Shown piece by piece: positions 36,853 to 46,241 of a stretch of DNA of 64,000 nucleotides. The DNA comes from Thiotrichales bacterium 19S9-11. Its GTDB lineage: Bacteria > Pseudomonadota > Gammaproteobacteria > Francisellales > Francisellaceae. A program made the position numbers and the translations under genes. The stretch spans positions 1 to 64,000 of the forward strand of contig JAKJJT010000006.1 in the NCBI GenBank assembly GCA_021713395.1, written 5' to 3'. Numbering within the stretch: the first letter of the stretch is position 1; every line of letters begins with the position of its first letter. The notes beneath the pieces were generated by a model. It made no database searches and was not told where the DNA came from. It was given only the letters and a program-made list of their open reading frames with translations.

Positions 36853-37958
36853 AGTATATAGAAGCATTTCGACAACCAAAAGTCGCAGAAAAACTATTTG
36901 ATAAAATTAATCAAGCAGTTAATCAAAATCAGAATTATCGTTTGATGGAGTTTTGTGGTGGACATACGCATGCATTGCATCGTTATGGCATTACCGAGTT
37001 ATTACCTAAAAATATTAAAATGATTCATGGGCCTGGCTGCCCAGTTTGTGTCTTGCCTATTGCTCGAGTTGATCAAGCGATTTGGTTAGCTTCTCAGGAT
37101 GATGTTATTTTCTGTAGCTATGCAGACATGTTACGTGTTCCTGGAACTGATCAAGATAGCTTATTAAAAGCAAAAGCACGTGGTGCAGATGTTAAAATGA
37201 TTTACTCAGTTGATGATGCATTATCATTGGCAAGAACCAATCCAGATAAAAAAATTATTTTCTTTGCAATTGGTTTTGAGACAACAACGCCACCAACGGC
37301 TGTTGCATTAGAACAAGCAATTAAAGAAGGTTTAGATAACTTTTATATCTTTTGTAATCATGTGTTAACGCCAATTGCGATGGATGCAATTTTAAGCGGA
37401 GAAGATGAGGTTCAAATTGATGGATTTATTGGCCCATCTCACGTAAGCATTGTTATTGGTAGTAATGCTTACAAGGAAGTTGCAGAAGCCTATCAAAAGC
37501 CAGTTGTGATTTCAGGCTTTGAACCACTGGATATTTTGCAATCAGTCTTAATGCTTGTTGAAATGATTAATCAAAAACAAGTTGGCATTGAAAATCAATA
37601 TACGCGGGCAGTTACAACAAGTGGTAATCAAGTTGCGCAAAATTTAGTATCCAAATATTTGCAAGTACGAGATACATTTGAGTGGCGTGGTTTAAGCTTT
37701 ATCCCTAAAAGTGCACTAAAAATTCGACTTGAATATGCTAAATACGATGCAGAAAAAGTATTTTTAATTCCTAAAGTTAAAGGTTTAGAACATAAAGCTT
37801 GTGCATGTCCTGAGATTTTGCGAGGCATTAAAGAACCTTCAGACTGTAAATTATTTGGTGTTGCTTGTACACCTGAGCAGCCAATGGGCGCATGTATGGT
37901 TTCGTCAGAAGGTGCCTGCTCTGCACATTATCAATATAGCTGGAGTAATAGCAAATGA
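36849..37958 (+). CDS. hypD: hydrogenase formation protein HypD
   Basis: A 369-residue [4Fe-4S] protein and scaffold for assembling the Fe(CN)2CO moiety with HypC and HypE. Conserved motifs are EFCGGHTHA, HGPGCPVCVLP (redox cysteines), FFAIGFETTTPPTA, and the C-terminal cluster cysteines in HKACACPEILRG and later Cys residues near 340-360. It overlaps hypC at its start and hypE at its end by four bases each, indicating tight translational coupling. Confidence 0.96.
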   Translation: MKYIEAFRQPKVAEKLFDKINQAVNQNQNYRLMEFCGGHTHALHRYGITELLPKNIKMIHGPGCPVCVLPIARVDQAIWLASQDDVIFCSYADMLRVPGTDQDSLLKAKARGADVKMIYSVDDALSLARTNPDKKIIFFAIGFETTTPPTAVALEQAIKEGLDNFYIFCNHVLTPIAMDAILSGEDEVQIDGFIGPSHVSIVIGSNAYKEVAEAYQKPVVISGFEPLDILQSVLMLVEMINQKQVGIENQYTRAVTTSGNQVAQNLVSKYLQVRDTFEWRGLSFIPKSALKIRLEYAKYDAEKVFLIPKVKGLEHKACACPEILRGIKEPSDCKLFGVACTPEQPMGACMVSSEGACSAHYQYSWSNSK

Positions 37959-38989
37959 TTAAACTAAATTTTAAAAAAGATATTGTTGATTTAAGTATGG
38001 GTTCTGGTGGTAAATCGATGAATCGCTTAATTGATCAATTAATGCTAAAAGCATTTGATAATCCTTATTTAAATAAGAAAGAAGATCAAGCGGTATTACC
38101 AGAACTTCGTGGGAAACTTGCTTATACAACCGATAGCTATGTGGTATCACCATACTTTTTCCCAGGCGGTGATATTGGTTCATTGGCAATTCATGGTACG
38201 GTGAATGATTTAGCAGTTTCAGGTGCGACGCCTTTATATATATCAGTTGGCTTTATTTTAGAGGAAGGGTTACCGTTGAAAGATTTACAAAAGATTGTTA
38301 TTTCAATGGCAAAGGCAGCTGAAGAAGCCAATGTTTCTATTGTCACAGGTGATACAAAAGTAGTGGAGAAAGGTAAAGCCGATGGTATTTTTATTAATAC
38401 CTCAGGTATCGGTGTCATTAAGTCTGAACATCAGCTATTGAATTTACCATTAGAAAAAGGTGATAAGATTATTATTAATGGTAATATTGCAGAGCATGGT
38501 ATTGCTGTTATGTCAGAGAGAGAGAATTTAAGTTTTATGACGAATGTGTTAAGTGACTCTTGTGCACTAAATGATTTAACACTTGATTTATTAAGTCATC
38601 ATACTTCAATTAAAGCCATGCGAGACCCAACGCGAGGTGGTATTGCAGCGACGTTAAATGAATGGGCAAATGAGCATCAGGTTGGGATTGTAATTGATGA
38701 GAAGAATTTGCCGGTTACAGAAGAAGTTTCATCTGCCTGTGAGTTGCTCGGTCTTGACCCTTTATTTATTGCAAACGAAGGAAAAGTGTTAATTGTTTGT
38801 AAAGGAGATGACGTAGATCAAGTTTTAGATAAACTGCATCAGCATCAATATGGAAAAAATGCTACAATTGTCGCTGAAATTGATAGTTTAAAAGAAAATG
38901 AAATGCCGTATGTAGCAATGAAAACTCAATTTGGTGGATTAAGGCGAGTTGACTGGCTAAGTGGCGAGCAATTACCAAGAATATGTTAG
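37955..38989 (+). CDS. hypE: carbamoyl dehydratase HypE
   Basis: A 344-residue PurM-like ATP-dependent enzyme that converts the carbamoyl group on its own C-terminal cysteine to thiocyanate. The protein ends exactly in PRIC, the required terminal motif. Other marks are the N-terminal MGSGGKSMNRLI, TTDSYVVSPYFFPGGDIG and RDPTRGGIAATLNEWA. Its start overlaps the hypD stop (ATGA). The hydB gene follows nine bases later, so maturation and structural genes form one transcript. Confidence 0.97.
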   Translation: MIKLNFKKDIVDLSMGSGGKSMNRLIDQLMLKAFDNPYLNKKEDQAVLPELRGKLAYTTDSYVVSPYFFPGGDIGSLAIHGTVNDLAVSGATPLYISVGFILEEGLPLKDLQKIVISMAKAAEEANVSIVTGDTKVVEKGKADGIFINTSGIGVIKSEHQLLNLPLEKGDKIIINGNIAEHGIAVMSERENLSFMTNVLSDSCALNDLTLDLLSHHTSIKAMRDPTRGGIAATLNEWANEHQVGIVIDEKNLPVTEEVSSACELLGLDPLFIANEGKVLIVCKGDDVDQVLDKLHQHQYGKNATIVAEIDSLKENEMPYVAMKTQFGGLRRVDWLSGEQLPRIC

Positions 38990-38998
38990 GTAAGTATC

Positions 38999-40102
38999 AT
39001 GAAACAAAATTATTTACCCTATGAAAAATTAGATGATTTAATTTTACAATTAAAGAGTCAAGGTTATCAGGTAAAGGGACCTCAGGTAGACGAAGCAGCA
39101 ATTGTTTATGCTGATTTAGATAATGCTTCAAAATTACCTTGGGGCTATGTTGATGAACAATCACCCGCTTACTATGCAGTTAGAAAAACAGATGTTAAGC
39201 AAGCGTTTGGCTGGAGTGTACCAGTTCAATCAATTAAGCCATTATTATTTGAAGAAAGAGAAGTTCTATGGAAAGTTAGCCGTGATGGCCAAGGAAAGTT
39301 AGCTTTTCAAAAGCAAGCGCATACACCTAAGTATGCTATATTTGGTGTTAGGCCTTGTGACTTACGTGCTATTGAAATTCAAGATAAGGTATTTATTGAT
39401 AATACCTATCATGATGTTCGCTATCAAAAAAGACGAGAACAATTATTTATTATTGCAGCAAATTGTACAGATTGTCATAGCAACTGTTTTTGTGTCAGTT
39501 TGGGAGATTATCCAAAGGCTGAAAAAAGTTATGATCTTGCAATGACTGAAATAGAAGGCGGTTTTGTGATTACTTCAGGAACCCAAAAAGGTCAAGGAGT
39601 ATTAAATCAACTGGACTTATCTGAAGCTAATAGAGATCAAGTTAGTAATGCAGATAAAAGAATTCAGGAAACAGCAAAAAAACAGACAAAAACACTGCCA
39701 GATATAAAGACAATGGAAGCAAAACTAAAAGAAAGATTAGATCACCCTCAGTGGGATGATGTTGCAAAACGTTGCCTATCCTGTGGTAGTTGTACACAGG
39801 CATGCCCTACTTGCTTTTGTCATACAGAGAAAGATGAACCAACCTTAGATGGTGCAGAAACAGAACATTTAAGAGAGTGGGATTCATGTTTTGGACTGGA
39901 TCATAGCTATACGCATGGGGAGCTTTATCGAGAAGAACCAAAGCATCGTTATCGTCAATGGTTAGTGCATAAGTTTGGTACATGGCGAGATCAGTTTAAT
40001 ACCAAGGGTTGTGTTGGCTGTGGACGTTGTGTTACCTGGTGTCCAGTTAAAATTGATGTCACTGATGAAATCAATGCGGTTTGTGGGGAAGAAGAGAAAT
40101 GA
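38999..40102 (+). CDS. hydB: group 3b hydrogenase (sulfhydrogenase) beta subunit, 4Fe-4S protein
   Basis: A 367-residue iron-sulfur subunit of the soluble NADP-linked [NiFe] hydrogenase. It has CTDCHSNCFC near 155-164 and two ferredoxin-like cluster motifs (CLSCGSCTQACP near 258-270 and CVGCGRCVTWCP near 338-350). In the family this subunit wires electrons between the small subunit and the flavin subunit. The order B-G-D-A is the same as in the characterised Pyrococcus hydrogenase I operon. Its stop overlaps the hydG start. Confidence 0.93.
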   Translation: MKQNYLPYEKLDDLILQLKSQGYQVKGPQVDEAAIVYADLDNASKLPWGYVDEQSPAYYAVRKTDVKQAFGWSVPVQSIKPLLFEEREVLWKVSRDGQGKLAFQKQAHTPKYAIFGVRPCDLRAIEIQDKVFIDNTYHDVRYQKRREQLFIIAANCTDCHSNCFCVSLGDYPKAEKSYDLAMTEIEGGFVITSGTQKGQGVLNQLDLSEANRDQVSNADKRIQETAKKQTKTLPDIKTMEAKLKERLDHPQWDDVAKRCLSCGSCTQACPTCFCHTEKDEPTLDGAETEHLREWDSCFGLDHSYTHGELYREEPKHRYRQWLVHKFGTWRDQFNTKGCVGCGRCVTWCPVKIDVTDEINAVCGEEEK

Positions 40103-40950
40103 TTGTCGAAGATGATGTCTATTTGCCATTTGAGGCAGAGGTCGTGGAATTTATTCAAGATGCAGATGATATTTTTACGTTGCGCTTAGAATTGACTGAT
40201 CCTCAGCAGCGTGAGAACTATTCATTCAAACCGGGTCAATATAATATGATTTACTTATATGGCATTGGTGAAGTTGCAATTTCGATTGTTAATGACCGTG
40301 AGTTTAATATTGAACGCTTTGAACATACTATTCAGGTAGCAGGTCGAGTAACAAGAGGCATGGTTAAGCTAAAGGAGGGTGATCGAGTTGGTATTCGGGG
40401 ACCTTTTGGTACGTCTTGGCCAATTGAAAAAGCCTATGGTAAAGATGTTGTTGTGATGACGGGTGGTTTAGGTAATGCACCATTGGTTGCATTAACAGAA
40501 AGCTTACTTCAAGAACGAGAGCGTTTTGGAAAGATTTATGTAGTACAAGGTTTGCGCCATAGTGATGGGTTAATTTACCAAGATAAATACACACGTTGGA
40601 ATGAAATACCGAATACGGAAGTGATCATTACTAGGACTGAAGGGGATACGTTTGGGCCTTGGAGGTGGTATCAAGGATTTGTAACTGAAGCAATTGATGA
40701 TTTAGATATCGATATTGCAAATACCATTGTAATGAGTGTTGGCCCTGAAATTATGATGATTAACGTTGCAAAGGCATTTGTTAAAAAGGGTATGCCATCA
40801 GAAAATGTCTATGTCAGTTTAGAGCGCAGCATGAAATGTGCAGTTGGTCATTGTGGGCATTGCCAAATGGGTAAGGAGTTTGTTTGTAAAGATGGTGCAG
40901 TTTATGCTTATTCCCAAGTTGAAAAGCTGCTTGAAATAAAAGGGGTATAA
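40099..40950 (+). CDS. hydG: group 3b hydrogenase gamma subunit, FAD/NAD(P)-binding
   Basis: A 283-residue ferredoxin-NADP-reductase-like subunit. An N-terminal FAD-binding barrel (FKPGQYNMIYLYGIGE) is followed by an NAD(P)-binding domain (VVMTGGLGNAPLVAL) and a C-terminal [2Fe-2S] motif, with cysteines in MKCAVGHCGHCQMGKEFVC. It exchanges electrons with NADPH. The ATG at 40099 overlaps the hydB stop (ATGA) and is preferred to a TTG 18 bases earlier. hydD follows after three bases. Confidence 0.93.
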   Translation: MIVEDDVYLPFEAEVVEFIQDADDIFTLRLELTDPQQRENYSFKPGQYNMIYLYGIGEVAISIVNDREFNIERFEHTIQVAGRVTRGMVKLKEGDRVGIRGPFGTSWPIEKAYGKDVVVMTGGLGNAPLVALTESLLQERERFGKIYVVQGLRHSDGLIYQDKYTRWNEIPNTEVIITRTEGDTFGPWRWYQGFVTEAIDDLDIDIANTIVMSVGPEIMMINVAKAFVKKGMPSENVYVSLERSMKCAVGHCGHCQMGKEFVCKDGAVYAYSQVEKLLEIKGV

Positions 40951-40953
40951 GTT

Positions 40954-41781
40954 ATGTCTTTGATTGATCCATTAAAAAATTTACCCGATAAACCCACATT
41001 AGCGGTACATAAATTTAGTTCGTGTGATGGTTGTCAATTAGCCTTTATCAATAAAGGTGTTAAATTAATCGAATTATCTGGTTTAGTTGATATTAAGCAT
41101 TTTGCTGAGGCAGGTGCTGTTGATGAAGAAGCAAAAGTTGATGTTGCGATTATTGAGGGTAGTGTAAATACAAGGCATGACGTTGAACGAATTAAAATGA
41201 TCAGAGACAATAGTAAGTACTTGATTACTATGGGCGCATGTGCTGTTTCTGGAGGTATACAAGGCTTTAGAAATAATATTAATGCTGATGAATTTAAAAA
41301 ATGGATTAAGGCTGTTTATCCAGATCATCCGCATGTGGTTGAAGGCAGTGAGTTAGAAACGGCAAAACCAATTAGGGACTATGTAAAAGTAGATTTTGAA
41401 ATTTCAGGCTGCCCAGTCAGCGCTGACCAAATGTATCATGCTGTGCGTCAGTTACTATTTAAGGTAGAGCCAGAAAAAGTTGTTGATCCAGTATGTGTCT
41501 CTTGTAAGCACCGAGGAGTTACTTGTGTGATGGTAGCTAAAGGTGAGCCATGTTTAGGACCTGTGACAGCAAATGGTTGTGATGCATTATGTCCAGCAAT
41601 TAATCGTGGTTGCTATGGATGTTATGGTGCATCTAAATATGCTAATTTTGAGGCAATGACCAATAAATTAAGAGAGATGGGATTAACGGATGAGCAAATA
41701 AGTCGCAAATACCATTTTATTAATAATCAACAAAAAGGATTTAAAGAGGCGGGTGATTTAAATGAACACAAAGACGATTGA
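40954..41781 (+). CDS. hydD: group 3b [NiFe] hydrogenase small (delta) subunit
   Basis: A 275-residue small subunit carrying iron-sulfur clusters that relay electrons from the active site. The proximal-cluster cysteines begin with CDGCQ (24-28). Others lie in MGACAVSGG, SGCPVSADQ and a cysteine-rich C-terminal half (CVSCKHRGVTCVM, CDALCPAINRGCYGCYG). There is no Tat signal peptide, consistent with a cytoplasmic enzyme. It overlaps hydA by 20 bases. Confidence 0.94.
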   Translation: MSLIDPLKNLPDKPTLAVHKFSSCDGCQLAFINKGVKLIELSGLVDIKHFAEAGAVDEEAKVDVAIIEGSVNTRHDVERIKMIRDNSKYLITMGACAVSGGIQGFRNNINADEFKKWIKAVYPDHPHVVEGSELETAKPIRDYVKVDFEISGCPVSADQMYHAVRQLLFKVEPEKVVDPVCVSCKHRGVTCVMVAKGEPCLGPVTANGCDALCPAINRGCYGCYGASKYANFEAMTNKLREMGLTDEQISRKYHFINNQQKGFKEAGDLNEHKDD

Positions 41782-43057
41782 GGTCCCGATTTTAGCACGT
41801 GTTGAAGGGGAAGGGGCACTAGACTTAGTCATTGAAAATAATAAAATCACTAAGTGCCATGTTAGAATTTATGAGCCGCCAAGGTATTTTGAGAAGTTTT
41901 TAGAAGGTCGTGAGCCTAATGAAATCATTGATGCGGTTGCAAGAATTTGTGGTATTTGTCCAATGGCATACCAAATGAGTGTTGTGACGCTAATGGAAAA
42001 AGCATTTGACGTTAAAGTAACTCCTTGGGTTCATGATATGCGTCGAGTAATGTACTTAGCAGAATGGGCCGAGTCTCATTATTTGCATACGCATATATTG
42101 GCAGCGCCTGACTTTTTAAATTATCACTCAGCTATTGATATGGCTAAGGACTTTCCAGAAGAAGTTAAGCGTGGCGTTAAGCTGCAACAATTAGGTAATG
42201 ATATTTTAAAATTATTTGGTGGTCGTTCTGTTCATCCAGGTGCAATTAAAGTTGGCGGTTTTTATCGTGCACCAAAGCAAAGCGAGATTAATGAATTAAT
42301 CATTAGGTTAGAAGATGCTTTAGTTGATGCTGAAGCAGTTGTTAAATGGTTTGCAACTTTACCATATCCTGATGTTGAGTTTGATGGATTATTGCAAGTT
42401 TCATTGCACGATGAAACAGGGAGATACCCTGTGATTGCTGAGTATGTAATTACTAATACTGGCTTAAAGTTTCCAATTGAAGATTGGGATAAGCATTTTA
42501 AAGAGTTTCATGCACCACAATCAACCGCCTTACATTCAACTAAAGATGATAAACCATATTTAACATCACCATTATCGCGTTTTAACTTAAATTTTGACTG
42601 TTTACCACAGAAGGTCAAAGACTTAGCAAATGAAACAGGCATCTCATTTCCATCTAATAATATCTTTCATAGTATCTTAGCGCGTGCAATAGAATCTTAT
42701 TATGCATTTTATGAAATCTTAACTATTTGTCGAAACTATGAATATCCTGATAAACCTTATGTTGATGTTAAGTTTAAAAAAGGTGCTGCTTGGGGTGCAA
42801 GTGAAGCACCACGAGGGGTTCAAATTGATTATTTTGAATTTGACGATGAGGGTTTAGCGAGTAAAATTAGAATTACACCACCAACTGCGCAAAATCTAGC
42901 TTGTATGGAAGCAGACTTAAAACAATCGTTAACTAAATTTGGTTTAGATAGGCCTGATGATGAGTTAAGGCTACATGCAGAGATGGTCATTCGAAACTAT
43001 GACCCGTGTATTTCATGTTCAGCTCATTTTCTAACATTAAATGTGACTCGAAAATAG
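41762..43057 (+). CDS. hydA: group 3b [NiFe] hydrogenase large (alpha) subunit
   Basis: A 431-residue catalytic subunit. The N-terminal nickel motif RICGIC supplies Cys63 and Cys66, and the C-terminal DPCISCSAH supplies Cys416 and Cys419. Family rules place maturation cleavage after His422, removing nine residues. ARVEGEGALDL at the N-terminus and the lack of a signal peptide fit the soluble, NADP-coupled, bidirectional group 3b. A matching endopeptidase is encoded 1.6 kb downstream on the opposite strand. Confidence 0.96.
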   Translation: MNTKTIEVPILARVEGEGALDLVIENNKITKCHVRIYEPPRYFEKFLEGREPNEIIDAVARICGICPMAYQMSVVTLMEKAFDVKVTPWVHDMRRVMYLAEWAESHYLHTHILAAPDFLNYHSAIDMAKDFPEEVKRGVKLQQLGNDILKLFGGRSVHPGAIKVGGFYRAPKQSEINELIIRLEDALVDAEAVVKWFATLPYPDVEFDGLLQVSLHDETGRYPVIAEYVITNTGLKFPIEDWDKHFKEFHAPQSTALHSTKDDKPYLTSPLSRFNLNFDCLPQKVKDLANETGISFPSNNIFHSILARAIESYYAFYEILTICRNYEYPDKPYVDVKFKKGAAWGASEAPRGVQIDYFEFDDEGLASKIRITPPTAQNLACMEADLKQSLTKFGLDRPDDELRLHAEMVIRNYDPCISCSAHFLTLNVTRK

Positions 43058-43086
43058 TCATAAACCATTAACAGAGATAGTTTTTT

Positions 43087-44040
43087 ATGTTTAAATCTTT
43101 TTTTAAGCTTTATAGCTTAGTTCTACTTATATTTTGGTTGAGTGCGTTTGTTTTATTACAAGACCAAATGGCAATATTCTATATGGTTTTTGTTGCATTT
43201 TTACTAGGCCTACGACACGGTTTTGATGCGGATCATATTGTTGCAATTGATAATGTAACGCGGCAATTAGCGATAGATAAAAAGTATCATATGACAACAG
43301 GCACTTTTTTTGCCTTAGGGCATTCAAGTATTGTTGTGATTATGACAGTCTTATTGATATTTGGTATTTCTATTTTTCAAAATGAATCATCAGTTGTAAT
43401 GCAGTCAGGTGCCTATATTGGTTCACTAGCATCAACAATCTTTTTGTGGCTAATGGTTTTAATCAATGGCCTATTTATTATAAAAACCTTAAAAAATACA
43501 AAACTAGATCATAGTAATCATTTTTTATCAAAACTAGCAAAGCCATTATTAAAATCAATTAATAAGCCTTATAAAATGTATTTTGTTGGTTTTATATTTG
43601 GCTTAGGCTTTGATACGGCAACTGAGATTGCCTTATTAGGACTGGCAGCCTCTTCTTATATTCATGGTAATTCAATTAGCATCATTTTATTATTACCATT
43701 AGCATTTGCGTTGGGTATGGCTTTGGTTGATTCATTAAGTGCCGGTATAATGGCAAAACTAGTTTTACTAGCAAATAATAACCAAAGCTATTATAGACGT
43801 TATCAGTTAACGATTTCATCAGTTGCATTGGTTATTTCAGCTGCTCTTGGCTTATTTCAGACTTTTGAATTATTTAATATAAAAATTTCATCAATCATGG
43901 CTCATTTGTCAATATTTGTCTCAGAATACTCTGAGTTTATTGGTGGTAGTGTGGTAGCCATTGTTTTAGTATTTTTAGGCTATTTATTATTAAAAAATAG
44001 GCAAGCTAAGCTACTAGCTTTAAATGATAAGAGCTTTTAA
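43087..44040 (+). CDS. high-affinity nickel/cobalt permease (NiCoT family)
   Basis: A 317-residue membrane protein with about eight helices. Helix II holds the NiCoT signature RHGFDADHIVAIDN (His44, Asp49, His50), which selects Ni2+ or Co2+. Other family elements are ALGHSSIV and GLGFDTATEIALLGLAA. It starts 29 bases after hydA, so it probably ends the hydrogenase operon and supplies nickel. Cobalt use cannot be excluded from sequence, but context favours nickel (HoxN/NixA-like). Confidence 0.93.
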   Translation: MFKSFFKLYSLVLLIFWLSAFVLLQDQMAIFYMVFVAFLLGLRHGFDADHIVAIDNVTRQLAIDKKYHMTTGTFFALGHSSIVVIMTVLLIFGISIFQNESSVVMQSGAYIGSLASTIFLWLMVLINGLFIIKTLKNTKLDHSNHFLSKLAKPLLKSINKPYKMYFVGFIFGLGFDTATEIALLGLAASSYIHGNSISIILLLPLAFALGMALVDSLSAGIMAKLVLLANNNQSYYRRYQLTISSVALVISAALGLFQTFELFNIKISSIMAHLSIFVSEYSEFIGGSVVAIVLVFLGYLLLKNRQAKLLALNDKSF

Positions 44041-44115
44041 TTTAGAGTTAACGTTTAAGGATGTTTTAACAGATTGATAACAGGAATCAAAATACTATTA
44101 TTTGTTAAAATTGAA

Positions 44116-44583
44116 CTAGCTTGGCGAGATGAATTTTATTTTACATTGTGCAATGTCTTGAGGCATGTCTTTTAGAATGAGATCAGAGGTTAGAATCATA
44201 TTAATAACTTCATTCTTTTGTTTAGTATCAGGACAGAATAAAATTGTTTTAAGCACATGTGAGTTTATTTCAAAAGATTTTTTTGAAAGCATGTTTTTAT
44301 TATACAAATACTCAAACTTAGTGAGTATTTCTCTACCATGAATAATTGAAAATTCATATAGTTCAAAAGGGTTAAATTTGTTTAGCCTAATATCTCTACA
44401 TATTGTATATAAAACGATAAAAATGACATCTTCAATTATACAATAATCAGAATATTTACTCCATGTTTCTAATATAAAATCAAGACCTTCACTATTTTTA
44501 ATTAACTCAAAGTTAAATATCAGAAGATTTTGATTTATCTTATTTCTATAGTCTTCTAATGAATTTCTCATAGATAGTATCAT
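44116..44583 (-). CDS. hypothetical protein, unrecognised
   Basis: A 155-residue protein with no family I recognise. It is rich in Ile, Leu, Asn and Lys and looks helical. It has no signal peptide, membrane helix or metal motif; three scattered cysteines are present. It starts with GTG, ATG or a later ATG 12 bases on; none has a strong ribosome binding site, so the start is uncertain. It sits alone between the nickel permease (convergent) and the hydrogenase endopeptidase (same strand, 115-base gap). The base composition is even more AT-rich than the neighbours. The open frame could be a real orphan gene. Confidence 0.5.
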   Translation of the reverse strand: MILSMRNSLEDYRNKINQNLLIFNFELIKNSEGLDFILETWSKYSDYCIIEDVIFIVLYTICRDIRLNKFNPFELYEFSIIHGREILTKFEYLYNKNMLSKKSFEINSHVLKTILFCPDTKQKNEVINMILTSDLILKDMPQDIAQCKIKFISPS

Positions 44584-44698
44584 CACATTTTTCTTATGTA
44601 ATAATTATAGATTATTTTAAGTATTAATTTATGGTAGAGAGTCTAGATATTAAATAGGCTTATTTAGAATTTCATATAGTTATCTTAATGTACTCAAG

Positions 44699-45163
44699 CT
44701 AACCTAAAACATCAGTTAAAATATTATTAGCGATTACTTCTATTTGATTTGATACTTCTTTAGATATAACTTCATCTTTATTATCTAAGTATTTTGCTTG
44801 GACACCATAAAAGCAGATATTATCTAATGAATTGCCGAGTGCTTGATAAAGATTAAGCGCATAAGCAATCCCTAGATTATGAGATGATAAAAAGCCATTA
44901 AATTGGGTGATTTCATCAGCTTTAAAATGAAAGGTTGTGCCAGGTTCAACCTTAGCATTAACAGCATCAATTAATATTACTTTTTGATAGTTTTTTTGAT
45001 CAAGCCAATTAAATAAATTAATGCCTGGTCGGTCTGCTATATCAATTGTAATAGGGGATTGGCTTGGAATAATGTTTTTTAAATATTCAGCAACTTTAAA
45101 CCCAAATTGATCATCAGAAAAAGGCGAACCAATACCAAGGATTAAAATTGTGTTATTTGTCAT
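44699..45163 (-). CDS. [NiFe] hydrogenase maturation endopeptidase (HycI/HyaD type)
   Basis: A 154-residue nickel-dependent protease that trims the C-terminus of the large subunit once nickel is in place. The family start GIGSPFSDDQFGFKVAEYL carries the acidic nickel ligand near residue 17; a second Asp is in VILIDAVNA and a His in FLSSHNLGIAY. Together these form the nickel recognition triad. It is not in the hyp-hyd operon but three bases after hemF on the opposite strand, so it probably shares hemF transcription. It is the only such protease seen, so hydA is the likely substrate. Confidence 0.9.
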   Translation of the reverse strand: MTNNTILILGIGSPFSDDQFGFKVAEYLKNIIPSQSPITIDIADRPGINLFNWLDQKNYQKVILIDAVNAKVEPGTTFHFKADEITQFNGFLSSHNLGIAYALNLYQALGNSLDNICFYGVQAKYLDNKDEVISKEVSNQIEVIANNILTDVLG

Positions 45164-45166
45164 TGT

Positions 45167-46069
45167 TTATAACCAATCACGCTTAATTAAGTACTTACTT
45201 ACAAGTTCAGCTTCTTTTGAATTAGGTTTTGTTTGATAATCATAAATCCAGTTAACAACCGGTGGTAGAGACATTAAAATTGACTCTGTACGACCATTGT
45301 TTTGAAGGCCAAACTGAGTACCTCGATCATAGAGTAAATTAAACTCAGCATAACGACCACGTCGATAAAGCTGGAAGTCTTTTTCTCTTTGTCCAAAGGG
45401 TGTTTCTTTTCTTTTCTTTATAATATCAACATAAGCATCAACATAAGCATTGCCAACAGACTGCATAAATGAAAAACATTGATCAAACTTCCATTGATTT
45501 AAGTAATCATAGAAAATACCACCAATACCACGTTGTTCATTACGATGAGGTAAGAAAAAGTAGTCATCACATTGCTTTTTGTAATCACTATAGACTTGTT
45601 CGCCAAAAGGATCACATGCTTTTTTAGCACTTAAATGCCAATCGATGCAATCTTCTTCAAAAGCATAATAAGGTGTTAGATCATAGCCGCCACCAAACCA
45701 CCAAATAGGATCAGCACCTTCTTTTTCAGCAATAAAGAAACGCACATTCATATGTGATGTTGGTACATAAGGATTAACTGGGTGCATCACAACAGAGACT
45801 CCCATAACTTCGTAATGATAGCCTTTAAGTTCTGGGCGCATAGTAAGTACAGCTTTTGGAAGTTCGGGGCCTTTAAGACGCGAAAAATTAACACCACCTT
45901 TTTCCATCATCTCACCATTAGCAATAACACAGCTAAGCCCGCCACCACCAGTTTCAAATTGCCAAGCATCGTTAAGAAATTTTGTTTGACTATCTTCAGC
46001 TTCAATCTGGCTAACTAAATTGGATTGAAGAGACGATAGGTAAGTTTCAATTTGATTTAAGTTAATCAT
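45167..46069 (-). CDS. hemF: oxygen-dependent coproporphyrinogen III oxidase
   Basis: A 300-residue enzyme converting coproporphyrinogen III to protoporphyrinogen IX with O2. Recognisable segments are the [19 protein letters not shown] region, [35 protein letters not shown] and the [20 protein letters not shown] signature. Length matches E. coli HemF (299). It lies 47 bases after cydX and three bases before the hydrogenase protease, on the cyd strand, so haem supply may be expressed with the haem-rich oxidase. Confidence 0.96.
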   Translation of the reverse strand: MINLNQIETYLSSLQSNLVSQIEAEDSQTKFLNDAWQFETGGGGLSCVIANGEMMEKGGVNFSRLKGPELPKAVLTMRPELKGYHYEVMGVSVVMHPVNPYVPTSHMNVRFFIAEKEGADPIWWFGGGYDLTPYYAFEEDCIDWHLSAKKACDPFGEQVYSDYKKQCDDYFFLPHRNEQRGIGGIFYDYLNQWKFDQCFSFMQSVGNAYVDAYVDIIKKRKETPFGQREKDFQLYRRGRYAEFNLLYDRGTQFGLQNNGRTESILMSLPPVVNWIYDYQTKPNSKEAELVSKYLIKRDWL

Positions 46070-46116
46070 GGGACAACCTTTATTTAGAATGGTATTTTAA
46101 TTGGTATAAGCTAATT

Positions 46117-46218
46117 TTATTTTTCTGATTTATTATCTTTATTGTCAACTAAAGTAGCAAGCCAGCAACCTGCACCAACAGCAACAAATGCTGAGATGAT
46201 CCAAAAAATATAAAACAT
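46117..46218 (-). CDS. cydX: cytochrome bd oxidase small subunit CydX
   Basis: A 33-residue single-helix membrane protein, reading MFYIFWIISAFVAVGAGCWL and then a charged tail ATLVDNKDNKSEK. The aromatic start and the helix followed by an acidic/basic tail are typical of CydX/YbgT, which stabilises the haem centres of cytochrome bd. GGAG lies eight bases before the ATG. It starts 23 bases after cydB, exactly where cydX is expected. It is easily missed because of its length. Confidence 0.9.
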   Translation of the reverse strand: MFYIFWIISAFVAVGAGCWLATLVDNKDNKSEK

Positions 46219-46241
46219 ATTAGTATTCTCCAAATTCTTAA

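Noticed and set aside
44041-44115. TTTTAACA / TGTTAAAA arms after the nickel permease as a terminator
   Set aside because: The loop is about 35 bases, the stem is A/T only and there is no following T-run.
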